Of a stretch of DNA of 64,000 nucleotides, positions 49,093 to 57,441 are shown piece by piece (position 1 is the stretch's first letter; every line of letters begins with the position of its first letter). The notes under the pieces were generated by a model that had not been told where the DNA came from, did not search any database, and was given only the letters and a program-made list of their open reading frames with translations. The position numbers and the translations under genes are program-made. This DNA comes from Gammaproteobacteria bacterium (GTDB taxonomy: Bacteria; Pseudomonadota; Gammaproteobacteria; Xanthomonadales; SZUA-36), in contig JAJRRA010000003.1 in assembly GCA_024279945.1 (NCBI GenBank), positions 29,874 to 93,873 on the forward strand, in the 5' to 3' direction.

Positions 49093-50211
49093 TCAAATTC
49101 CCGGCCGGTATTTTGCCTGTAATCGCTTCAGTCGGTGTTTTTCATAGATCGTACGCAGAAAGTGTCCAGCGCTGCGGTTACGCAGCGCGCGGCGGCTGTA
49201 AAGTTTGATTTTCTCACCACACTTTACCGCAGCCTCACTGTCTGGATCATGGCGTGTTTCAATCTCCCGCGACAGCAGGGCAAACAGGTTATGTTCTTCA
49301 AGCACTCGCCGCCGGGCCTCGACAATAGCGGGTAGACGCTTTTCATATTCATTGGCCTTGATGGCCTGACGAATAATTTTTACTGATCCTTCGAAATCGA
49401 AAATATCGATTGGGATGAAGCTTTCTTGCGGGAAGTAGTCTGCCGCATTGGGGCAGCCAAAATAGAACGGCAGGGTCATGCCCAGGAAGGAATCCACCAG
49501 TTTCTCGGTGAAATAATCCGCGACACGGTCGTTTTCAATAGCAATGTGATAACGGTAGGAATCCAGAACCTCGACCTTGTCGTTCAGGTAGCGAATGCCT
49601 CGTCCAAACCGGTCAAGTTCAGGCAACTCCTGTTCAAGCCGTTTGGTGAACTCGAAGCGGGCGCGGTGCAGGGTGTGTCTGCGGCCGAGTTTATTGGAGC
49701 ATACGGTGGAAATCAGCCGGGATTTGTCCGTTGGCGCTCCGGCTTTGATTTGATCAAAAAGCGTCATTCCCGTGTCGCTGCGACCGTAGAACCAGGGGTA
49801 GGCCGTCTGGCTTCGCACAATTTGCCTGTGGGCAATAGCCCAGGGCTCCTGGCTGGTAATGATCACACCGAACTGTCGGCAAAAATCTGAGCTGTATGTC
49901 TTGATGCTGGAAGGCTCAGCGGTGACCAGGATGGTGTTCTTCGCTGGGCAGGCCAGTATTTCGATACGTTCCGAGAATTTTTCGTCCGTGACCGGTGACA
50001 AGTCATCGTAGGCCACCAGCCAGTCATATGCCCTGCACTGGGGATCGAACACAAAGCGGCAACGGCCCCATTTACTTTGCCGGTCGGGTAACTGCCGTCG
50101 CCAGGAAGCCGTGGTAGCGGCGGTCAGTTTCTTGGCCATGAACTTGACGACAATAGCCGCACTGTCGTCCCGGTCTTGTTGTGCACTCATTAACGCAGGG
50201 CCTGTTGACAA
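49093..50211 (-). CDS. Glycosyltransferase family 10 (fucosyltransferase-like)
   Basis: 372 residues. The C-terminal region YRYHIAIENDRVADYFTEKL and FLGMTLPFYFGCPNAADYFP, then FIPIDIFDFE, is the GT10 alpha-1,3-fucosyltransferase pattern. Uses GDP-sugar donors to decorate LPS or another glycan. Several in-frame starts exist (50211, 50190); no decisive ribosome site. It is the first gene of the transferase group after the patatin gene. Confidence 0.85.
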   Translation of the reverse strand: MSTGPALMSAQQDRDDSAAIVVKFMAKKLTAATTASWRRQLPDRQSKWGRCRFVFDPQCRAYDWLVAYDDLSPVTDEKFSERIEILACPAKNTILVTAEPSSIKTYSSDFCRQFGVIITSQEPWAIAHRQIVRSQTAYPWFYGRSDTGMTLFDQIKAGAPTDKSRLISTVCSNKLGRRHTLHRARFEFTKRLEQELPELDRFGRGIRYLNDKVEVLDSYRYHIAIENDRVADYFTEKLVDSFLGMTLPFYFGCPNAADYFPQESFIPIDIFDFEGSVKIIRQAIKANEYEKRLPAIVEARRRVLEEHNLFALLSREIETRHDPDSEAAVKCGEKIKLYSRRALRNRSAGHFLRTIYEKHRLKRLQAKYRPGI

Positions 50212-50223
50212 TCACAGGCTATA

Positions 50224-51660
50224 TTATCGCTTTACGTAGCGATAGTTTTCGCTCATTCGCTTCAGGCAGTCATCGAAGGTCCGGCTGATTTGCGTTGTAT
50301 TCCTGATTCGTTCAATTTTTGGCCAGGTGGCGCGGCGACCCTCAAGCATCATGCTCGATACCTGGTCCTGGTTCAGGTTGGTGAAAATTTTGCTCACATT
50401 TATCAGGTGCGACTCGGGGTGAATGGTAATGTCGCCGCTGTAATTCTGGCTGACCATGGCATGTGCCTTCTTGATAAAGGAACTGAGCCCCGGAACGTCG
50501 AAGTGCTGGCGGATCAGTTCCAGAAAATGTTCGATCTGTACGATGGGCGCCTTGACAACGACATCCTGGATGAATGGCAGCAGTCCGGTTTCTTCAATTT
50601 CCTCACTCAGGAAAGGCACCACGTGGGGATTCGTCTGACTGACGATGTAGTGATTGACGTTGTGCAGGCGGTTGACCTTTTCCTTGGGGATATCCTCGTG
50701 AACCGAGCCGTCGATCCAGCGGTTTTGCGGCATGTAGGCCACCGATTTTCCGGCAAAGTTTTTGGCTCGCAGCTGAACGGGGGGAAACAGGCCGGGAATC
50801 GCAGTCGAGGCCAGGGCAGCCCGGCGGATCAGGACGTTGGGTGCAGTCAGGTAGTTGAGCAGCCGGGGGAATTGGTTGGAGTCTGCTGGTGATACCGAGA
50901 TATTCAAAATACGATTGGTGTGTTTATAAGCCTCGAGAAAGGTCATTTCAGGGATGTTTTTATCAATGGATTGCTGCAACAATTTCTGATCCAGTACACC
51001 CTCTCCCTTCAGCATGTCGTAGAGGCCGAACATACGGCTCCAGTCAAAGTCGAAATGACCCACGTCGAACATCTGCTCAAGTTCTGTATTGCTGTGCGTG
51101 GCCAGGATACCAGCAATGATGGATCCGGCGCTGGCGCCCGTAATCACGCGGGGAAGAATCCCCTCTGCCTGAAGTTCTGCGATCACACCCAGATGAAACA
51201 GGCCCCGTGATGCGCCGCCGCTGAGCAGCAGGGCCGAGCGTCCAAAACTGCGCGCCGTGCGTTTCAGGAAGCGTCGCTTGCGCATCGGCGGCAGCGTCCT
51301 GACCGTGCTGTCGCACAGCAGGTTCAGCAATGCGGTTACCTCGTTGAGGTAATCATTGATGAGTTTTTTTGTTCCATACCGTGCGTGCTGGTACAGGGCC
51401 GGATTAGCCATGTTGCCGATGTTGCCATGCAACTCCTCGCGCAGGCGAAAAATGATCTGGTCATAGTCTTCCTGCTTGCGGAGTTTACGAAACAGCCTGA
51501 CTCTGGAGGCCAGCAGGCGGTAGTCGTAGTCATCTGATTCCCGTTCAAGCCGCCACTGGTCTTTGCCTTCAATTTTATCCAGTGCAAGTGCCGCGTCGGT
51601 CCATTCCTGGTAGGTGGTGGCCTTGGCCAGAGTTTTTTCCAAGCGTGAGAGTTTGCTCAT
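50224..51660 (-). CDS. Patatin-like phospholipase with N-terminal DUF3336
   Basis: 478 residues. The first 150 form a DUF3336-like domain (WRLERESDDYDYRLLASRV). The patatin domain has the oxyanion segment LLSGGASRGLFHLGV, nucleophile motif GASAG (ITGASAGSIIAG) and catalytic aspartate in DGSVHEDIP. The family hydrolyses membrane or storage lipids; DUF3336 proteins resemble fungal and plant triacylglycerol lipases. ATG 51660, overlapping nothing. Confidence 0.9.
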   Translation of the reverse strand: MSKLSRLEKTLAKATTYQEWTDAALALDKIEGKDQWRLERESDDYDYRLLASRVRLFRKLRKQEDYDQIIFRLREELHGNIGNMANPALYQHARYGTKKLINDYLNEVTALLNLLCDSTVRTLPPMRKRRFLKRTARSFGRSALLLSGGASRGLFHLGVIAELQAEGILPRVITGASAGSIIAGILATHSNTELEQMFDVGHFDFDWSRMFGLYDMLKGEGVLDQKLLQQSIDKNIPEMTFLEAYKHTNRILNISVSPADSNQFPRLLNYLTAPNVLIRRAALASTAIPGLFPPVQLRAKNFAGKSVAYMPQNRWIDGSVHEDIPKEKVNRLHNVNHYIVSQTNPHVVPFLSEEIEETGLLPFIQDVVVKAPIVQIEHFLELIRQHFDVPGLSSFIKKAHAMVSQNYSGDITIHPESHLINVSKIFTNLNQDQVSSMMLEGRRATWPKIERIRNTTQISRTFDDCLKRMSENYRYVKR

Positions 51661-51856
51661 GGCGAAGAAGATATCAGGAAATGATCAATAAACAACTGCC
51701 CAATGTCATGTTCAGGCGTTGCAGAAGAGTCCATTTTTTAAACCATAAATGGCTTTCTAAAGAGGTGTTCCTGCGCCAATTAGAGTGATATTCTAGCCGC
51801 TGCCTGGATACAGGCTCCAGCGTAGAGAAATAGCCATACAGGGGATTGATTTAACC

Positions 51857-52618
51857 ATGAAAATTGAACGTGCAATCGTCGCCATTACCGGCGCAGGCGG
51901 AGGAATTGGTGCGGCTATGGCAAGCCGGTTAGCAAAAAACGGCGCCCGCCTGGCCCTGATTGATTTTCAGCCGGATAGCCTTGAAAGGCTTAAGGCAGAG
52001 CTGGCCTTGGCCGAAGCAGACTGCCGTAGCTATTGCTGCGATGTAAGCAACGAGGCACAGGTGGACCAGGTGTTTGCTGAAATCAGGCAACAGTTTGAAG
52101 GTATGGATGTACTGGTCAACAATGCGGGTATTACGCGTGATGCCCTGATGCTCAAATTCAAGGACGGCGAAAGGCAGTCCAGAATGTCCCTGGAAGCCTG
52201 GAATGCAGTAATCAGCGTCAACCTGACCGGTGTCTTCCTGTGTGGTCGCGCCGCCGCTGAGCAAATGATCATCGCCGGCACGGGAGGCCTGATCGTAAAT
52301 ATTTCCAGTATTTCTGCAGCCGGAAACATGGGCCAAAGCAACTATTCCGCAGCCAAGGCCGGTGTGGCGGCGTTGGCGGTTACCTGGGCCAAGGAATTTT
52401 CCCGCCACGGTATCCGTGTCAACGTGGTCTCACCCGGTTTTATCGGCACTGAAATGGTCCGGGCCATGAAGCCCGAAGCACTGGCCAAGTTGCAGGCGAT
52501 GATACCCGCAGGCCGCATCGGTGAACCGGATGAAATCGCTCACACCATCCAGTACCTGATCGAGAATGATTTTGTTAACGGACGGAATATCGAAATTGAT
52601 GGCGGGATGCGACTTTAG
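51857..52618 (+). CDS. SDR oxidoreductase, FabG-like
   Basis: 253 residues: cofactor motif TGAGGGIGAAM, NNAG at the usual place (VLVNNAGITRDAL), catalytic Ser in NISSISAAGN and Y-x3-K in NYSAAKAG. Resembles 3-oxoacyl-ACP reductase and other FabG-type NADPH reductases. The C-terminus ends in the common GRNIEIDGG-type motif. It overlaps the convergent GNAT gene by four bases at the stop codons. Confidence 0.88.
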   Translation: MKIERAIVAITGAGGGIGAAMASRLAKNGARLALIDFQPDSLERLKAELALAEADCRSYCCDVSNEAQVDQVFAEIRQQFEGMDVLVNNAGITRDALMLKFKDGERQSRMSLEAWNAVISVNLTGVFLCGRAAAEQMIIAGTGGLIVNISSISAAGNMGQSNYSAAKAGVAALAVTWAKEFSRHGIRVNVVSPGFIGTEMVRAMKPEALAKLQAMIPAGRIGEPDEIAHTIQYLIENDFVNGRNIEIDGGMRL

Positions 52619-53127
52619 GGCGCATTTTGGGCATAAATTCTGATTTTTTGATCCGTAACGCCCGCCAGGCCCGGTTCCGTGCGAAGCAGGGATGAGCCCA
52701 GTTTTTCCGCCAGGGCGATACTCGCTTCGTTGCCTTCAAATATGACGTGAATAACGCGCGACCAGCCCAGGGTGTTGAACACATAATCAATGGAGGCGCG
52801 CGCGGCCTCAAAGCCGTATCCCCGGCGCAGATGACCGGGGGCGATGGTCCAGCCGACTTCAGGTTCCGGCCAGCCTTCGGGATACCACGGGCCGACACGT
52901 CCGACCCAGTCCCCGGTTTGTTTGTTTTCGACTGAGAAAAAACCATAACCCCGGATCGCCCGGTGTCCGATCATCATGGCCATATTGCGCCAGGCCTGGA
53001 TACGGCTCATCGGTTTTGAGCCAAGGTAGCGCACCGTATTCTCATCGGCCATGGCCTTCGCCCAGTCGTCGAAATCACGCTCCGGGTCAATTTCACGCAA
53101 AATCAGACGTTCAGTTTCAATGATCAT
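52615..53127 (-). CDS. GNAT family N-acetyltransferase (RimJ/RimL-like)
   Basis: 170 residues. TERLILREIDPERDFDDWAK is the RimJ-type start; VGWTIAPGHLRRGYGFEAARA is the acetyl-CoA binding motif A, followed by VIHVIFEGNEASIALAEKLG. It transfers an acetyl group from acetyl-CoA to an amine; target unknown. ATG 53127; convergent with the SDR gene. Confidence 0.88.
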   Translation of the reverse strand: MIIETERLILREIDPERDFDDWAKAMADENTVRYLGSKPMSRIQAWRNMAMMIGHRAIRGYGFFSVENKQTGDWVGRVGPWYPEGWPEPEVGWTIAPGHLRRGYGFEAARASIDYVFNTLGWSRVIHVIFEGNEASIALAEKLGSSLLRTEPGLAGVTDQKIRIYAQNAP

Positions 53128-53165
53128 TCTGCTGACAGCTCTTGAAGTCGACTCTTGCCAAAGGC

Positions 53166-53525
53166 CTACTCGAGGGAACTCCTTTCCGGGACGTAGTGGA
53201 TCACGCGAATATTTTCCAGCGTGACCAGTCCACCGCAGTTGGCCTGTTCGAATAAACCGGACAGTACCTGCTGAAAAGCCCCGACCTTGGCTTCTTCGTC
53301 CACGATCTCGATGACCATGGACAGATCTGACGACAGATCCAGAATCTTGGTCGTGCGAATCCGTGCGGTTGCCCCATAACCCAGCACCCCTTTAAGTACG
53401 GTGGCGCCGGCCAGTCCCGCGTCGCGTGCATTTTTGACGATGGCTTCAAACAACGGCAGATGGCCGAGCTTGTCGCTCTCGCCGATGAAAATCCTCAACA
53501 AAACAGCTTGTCCGGAAATTTCCAT
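53166..53525 (-). CDS. DUF190 family protein
   Basis: 119 residues. LLRIFIGESDKLGHLPLFEAIV and AGATVLKGVLGYG are the DUF190 hallmarks; the fold resembles PII-like regulators. DUF190 genes often sit beside crcB, as here, so a role in fluoride or ion homeostasis is suspected but unproven. Confidence 0.87.
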   Translation of the reverse strand: MEISGQAVLLRIFIGESDKLGHLPLFEAIVKNARDAGLAGATVLKGVLGYGATARIRTTKILDLSSDLSMVIEIVDEEAKVGAFQQVLSGLFEQANCGGLVTLENIRVIHYVPERSSLE

Positions 53526-53549
53526 AAATTACCTCCCTATCATTGGACA

Positions 53550-53942
53550 CTAGCTCAACAGCAATTCGCTGATCAACAATCCCATCAAAAATGCCAGTCC
53601 GGCCCCGGCCAGGGTGACAACAAAATAGGAAGACGCGAAGAAATATTCCTTGTCCTGTACATACTGTCCCAGTTCATAAATAAATGACGACAGGGTGGTA
53701 AACCCGCCGCAAAACCCGGTGGCCAGCAGCAATCGCAGCTCGGTGGACATCAGTTCGGTTTTTCCGCCAATGCCGGCGATAATGCCAATCAGCAGGCACC
53801 CGGCCAGGTTCGAGATCAGGGTTCCAAACGGAATGGTGAAAGCAGAAATGTTTTGGGTGACCAGGGTCAGGCCATAGCGGCTCATCCCACCGGCCATGCT
53901 GCCGACTCCGACAAAGATAAAAGGTAAAAATGCGCGTAGCAT
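53550..53942 (-). CDS. crcB: CrcB/Fluc fluoride ion channel
   Basis: About 130 residues with four membrane helices. MGGMSRYGLTL, FGTLISNLAGCLLIG and GFCGGFTTLSSF are the CrcB/Fluc signature. These dimeric channels expel fluoride. ATG 53942 (MLRAFLPF) chosen; a frame extension to 53981 is not conserved. The region upstream (53943-54069) shows no fluoride-riboswitch motif that I could recognise. Confidence 0.9.
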   Translation of the reverse strand: MLRAFLPFIFVGVGSMAGGMSRYGLTLVTQNISAFTIPFGTLISNLAGCLLIGIIAGIGGKTELMSTELRLLLATGFCGGFTTLSSFIYELGQYVQDKEYFFASSYFVVTLAGAGLAFLMGLLISELLLS

Positions 53943-54069
53943 CAATTTCTTCCTGTAGGTATATCCCCATGGTGTATTCATTGGGAATCGAAAGCAACAT
54001 GCCGGAGCCGTTATTTGAGTAAATCGAGGCTAGTGGTAGACTGTTGCATTGATCTGTGGATCAGAACTT

Positions 54070-54621
54070 ATGTTTAAGAATGCTCCGTTTGGTGTACTGC
54101 GCATTGCCCTCCTGCTCGGTGTGTTACTGCTGCCTTTCCATTCCGCCGAGGCTTCAGACAAGGTAGAAAGTTCCGGCAGCCTCTTGCGGACCCTGATTCC
54201 GGCTGTTGCCTTTGGCACTACCTTCTACCTGCATGATTCTGATGGCAGGATGCAGTTCTACAAAGGGTTCTTCACCAACCTGGCCGTTACCTACGCATTG
54301 AAGAAAACCATCAGCAAGACCCGCCCCAATGGCGCAGATAACGAATCATTCCCCTCGGGTCACACTTCTGTCGCCTTCCAGGGTGCGGCCTTTATTCACA
54401 AAAGGTATGGCTGGAAATATGCAATTCCCGCTTACCTCAGTGCATCCTATGTTGCCTGGAGCAGGGTGGAATCCGACAATCATTTTACCGTTGATGTGGT
54501 CGCTGGGGCCGCTATCGGTATCGCCAGCAGTTTTATTTTCACCCGGCCTTACAAGGGGTTTGTTATCACACCGCTTGCCGACAATGGTTTCTATGGAATT
54601 GGCATCAGTAAGCAATGGTAG
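54070..54621 (+). CDS. PAP2-type membrane phosphatase
   Basis: About 183 residues with signal peptide (RIALLLGVLLLPFHSAEA). PAP2 motifs: KKTISKTRP (motif 1, K-x6-RP), SFPSGHTS (PSGH, motif 2) and SRVESDNHFTVD (SR-x5-H-x3-D, motif 3). Likely removes phosphate from lipids such as undecaprenyl pyrophosphate or phosphatidylglycerol phosphate. ATG 54070; overlaps the GT9 gene by seven bases. Confidence 0.88.
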   Translation: MFKNAPFGVLRIALLLGVLLLPFHSAEASDKVESSGSLLRTLIPAVAFGTTFYLHDSDGRMQFYKGFFTNLAVTYALKKTISKTRPNGADNESFPSGHTSVAFQGAAFIHKRYGWKYAIPAYLSASYVAWSRVESDNHFTVDVVAGAAIGIASSFIFTRPYKGFVITPLADNGFYGIGISKQW

Positions 54622-55727
54622 AAGATAGACTCCGGTCGGGATCCGGATATTCAGAGTCCAGTGACGGTTATTCACCTGCACGGGTACTGGTTATCCGCAT
54701 CGGCCGCCTTGGGGATACCATCCTTGCGACTCCTCTTATCGAAGTTTTGCGGCAGGCCTTCGGTCCCGGTGTGTTAATTGATTTTGTAGTCAGCCCCGGC
54801 GCTTCCGAAGCCATCCTGAAACTCGATCAACGCATTAATCGTGTATTTCCCATCACCCGTCGCAGGCTGCCCTGGCGCATTCATCCCAACAAGAGAGTAC
54901 TTGAAAAGCATTCCCGGGACATGCCTTATAACCTGGTGGTCAACCTGGAATGTGGTGAGCAGTGCGATGACTTTATCAAGTTTGTTGACACGAAAAAATT
55001 CCTGGGCAGGCCACTGATTCACCCGCGGCATCTTCCCGGCCGCCATTGCGTGGATACGGAAAAATCCATTTATGCCGATCTGCTCGGAGCGGAGGCAACA
55101 GCATTGGCAGAACCCTCACTGGTATTGCGACCGGACCCGGAGCTTCAGCCCATCCATATCGATGGGGACTATGTCATGCTTAATCCGGGCTTTTCCGGTA
55201 TTTTTCAGAACGACTATCGCAGCCATCGGGCCTGGCCGATCAGCCACTGGGCCAAATTGATCGGCTTGATTACCCGGCAGTCCGGCCTGAAGCTTGTCAT
55301 CAATGGTACACAAAACGAACGTCAGTACTTCGATTCACTGCTGGAAATGCCCGGAGTACATTCCCTGTTTGGTTCTCCATTGCCGGTGTTGATCCGGATG
55401 CTTGAGCAAGCCAGGTGTGTTATTTCAGTGGATACCGGCACGATGCATCTGGCTACCGCACTGGGTACACCCGTGATTGCGCTTTTCGGGCCTTCAAATT
55501 TTAAACTCACCGGGCCATATTCCAGGACAACGCCATGCAAGGTGCTCACCAGCGGTATCGATTGCCAGCCCTGCTATCAGACTCCTGCACAGAAGAAATG
55601 CAGGGATAACCGCTGCATGCGAACCCTGTCGCCGGAAGAGGTTTACAATGCTTTTGACACGACACTAGCCAGGTATTCCGATGAAAGACAACCACAGAAA
55701 CCAGACCATCCGCAGGTCAATCTCTAA
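54615..55727 (+). CDS. Glycosyltransferase family 9 (heptosyltransferase-like)
   Basis: 370 residues. RVLVIRIGRLGDTILATPLIEVLR is the GT9 N-terminus, with a C-terminal donor region DTGTMHLATALGTPVIALFGPSN. The conserved CQPC...CRDNRCM near the end is typical of heptosyltransferases that add heptose to lipid A-KDO. Suggests LPS core synthesis. Its stop is inside the next gene. Confidence 0.87.
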   Translation: MVEDRLRSGSGYSESSDGYSPARVLVIRIGRLGDTILATPLIEVLRQAFGPGVLIDFVVSPGASEAILKLDQRINRVFPITRRRLPWRIHPNKRVLEKHSRDMPYNLVVNLECGEQCDDFIKFVDTKKFLGRPLIHPRHLPGRHCVDTEKSIYADLLGAEATALAEPSLVLRPDPELQPIHIDGDYVMLNPGFSGIFQNDYRSHRAWPISHWAKLIGLITRQSGLKLVINGTQNERQYFDSLLEMPGVHSLFGSPLPVLIRMLEQARCVISVDTGTMHLATALGTPVIALFGPSNFKLTGPYSRTTPCKVLTSGIDCQPCYQTPAQKKCRDNRCMRTLSPEEVYNAFDTTLARYSDERQPQKPDHPQVNL

Positions 55728-57441
55728 ATGTTTCACTTTCGGCACGGCTGCCCTTGTCATCGCACTGCTAATCGGCTGTGGCGATGAGCAATCGGCCAAA
55801 CCGGCGGGTATTACAACACCACCTCCTCCGGCCAGTGATGGGGCCGGTAAAGCGGATTCTTCAGCCCAGGGCGCTGCCGCAATAAATGAAGCTGATTACC
55901 GCAGGCACATTGAAATTCTTGCTTCCGATGAATTCGGCGGTCGTGCACCGGGTTCTCCCGGAGAGACGCTCACAGTGGACTACCTCACCCGTACTTTCGC
56001 AGACCTGGGCCTGGAACCCGCGAATGGCGACAGTTATACCCAGGATGTGCCGCTGACATCAGTACAGCTTGTCAACCAGCCTGATCTGGTTTTCAGCGGT
56101 GGTGAAGGTGAAGACCTGGACCTGGCTTACATCACAGACCAGGTTATCTGGACACGACAACAAGTGAAAGCTGCCGGCATCAAGGATAGCGAACTGGTAT
56201 TTGTCGGCTATGGTATCAATGCACCCGAGCGGGATTGGAATGATTATGCCGGTATCGACGTTAACGGCAAGACAGTCGTCATTCTGGTTAACGACCCCGG
56301 CTATGCGACCCAGGATCCCGAACTGTTCAACGGCAACGCCATGACCTACTACGGTCGCTGGGACTACAAGTTTGATGAAGCGGCCCGGCAGGGTGCTGCC
56401 GGCGCCATCATGATTCACGACACGTTGCCGGCCGCCTATCCCTGGTCCACGGTAAGCAACAGTTGGACCGGCCCCCAGTTCGATATGGTACTACCCGACA
56501 AGGGTGCGGCGCTGGCATCGCTTGAAGGCTGGATCACGCGAGACAGCGCTGAAACCTTATTCAGCAAGGCCGGGCTTGATCTGGAGCAGATGTATGCGAA
56601 AGCCAGGCAACATGGCTTCAGCGCAGTCCCCATGGGCTTGAGTGCTTCTGCGACGCTGGTCAATGAAATCGAGACCATCAACTCGAAAAATGTTGCCGCT
56701 ATTCTCAGAGGTAGTGTGGCGCCGGATGAGATCTTCATCTACATGGCCCATTGGGACCACCTCGGGACAGATCCGACCCTGGAAGGAGACAAAATTTTCA
56801 ATGGAGCACTGGATAATGCCAGTGGTACGGCTGCTCTGCTGGAATTAGCCAAGGCCTACTCAACCCTGGCGAAGCCACCTCGTCGCAGTGTATTGTTCCT
56901 CGCCGTGACCGCTGAAGAGCAGGGTTTACTGGGCTCACTCTACTACGCAGCGCATCCACTCTTTCCGCTGGCGGACACCGTGGGCGGCCTGAACATGGAT
57001 GGAATGAATAATTTTGGATCAACCCGCGACATAACGGTAGTCGGGCTGGGTATGAGTGAACTCGATGACTTCCTGGCTGCGGCCGCTGCGGAAAAAGAAA
57101 GGGTTCTGATGGCGGACCGCGAAGCGGAAAAAGGCTATTACTATCGATCCGATCATTTTGAGCTGGCGAAAAAGGGAGTGCCCATGTTGTACCCCGGCAG
57201 CGGTTATGACCACCGGGAAAAAGGTGTGGCCTATGGTATGCAGAAGGCTCAGGAGTATGTTGCCCGAAACTATCACCGGGTATCTGATGAATACAACTTC
57301 AGTTGGGATGTCAGTGGCGCACTGGAAGACATGAACTTGTATTTCAGAACCGGACTGGATATCGCCAACAGTGAGCAGTGGCCAAACTGGAAAGAAGGCA
57401 CTGAATTCAAAGCCACACGAGACGCCCAGCGAACGGATTAG
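55681..57441 (+). CDS. M28 family zinc aminopeptidase (lipoprotein)
   Basis: 586 residues with lipobox LLIGCGDE, then a Pro/Ser/Ala-rich linker. A PA-like domain (about 140-270, AGAIMIHDTLPAAYPW) is inserted before the M28 core. Zinc ligands: AHWDHLG (His and Asp), NGALDNASG (Asp) and VTAEEQGLLGS (Glu-Glu), SDHFE (His near the C-terminus). Cleaves N-terminal residues of peptides in the periplasm or outside. It begins within the GT9 gene by 47 bases and converges with the MscS gene by four bases. Confidence 0.88.
   Translation: MKDNHRNQTIRRSISKCFTFGTAALVIALLIGCGDEQSAKPAGITTPPPPASDGAGKADSSAQGAAAINEADYRRHIEILASDEFGGRAPGSPGETLTVDYLTRTFADLGLEPANGDSYTQDVPLTSVQLVNQPDLVFSGGEGEDLDLAYITDQVIWTRQQVKAAGIKDSELVFVGYGINAPERDWNDYAGIDVNGKTVVILVNDPGYATQDPELFNGNAMTYYGRWDYKFDEAARQGAAGAIMIHDTLPAAYPWSTVSNSWTGPQFDMVLPDKGAALASLEGWITRDSAETLFSKAGLDLEQMYAKARQHGFSAVPMGLSASATLVNEIETINSKNVAAILRGSVAPDEIFIYMAHWDHLGTDPTLEGDKIFNGALDNASGTAALLELAKAYSTLAKPPRRSVLFLAVTAEEQGLLGSLYYAAHPLFPLADTVGGLNMDGMNNFGSTRDITVVGLGMSELDDFLAAAAAEKERVLMADREAEKGYYYRSDHFELAKKGVPMLYPGSGYDHREKGVAYGMQKAQEYVARNYHRVSDEYNFSWDVSGALEDMNLYFRTGLDIANSEQWPNWKEGTEFKATRDAQRTD

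Noticed and set aside
53943..54069. Fluoride riboswitch upstream of crcB
   Set aside because: No recognisable conserved core was seen on the minus strand.
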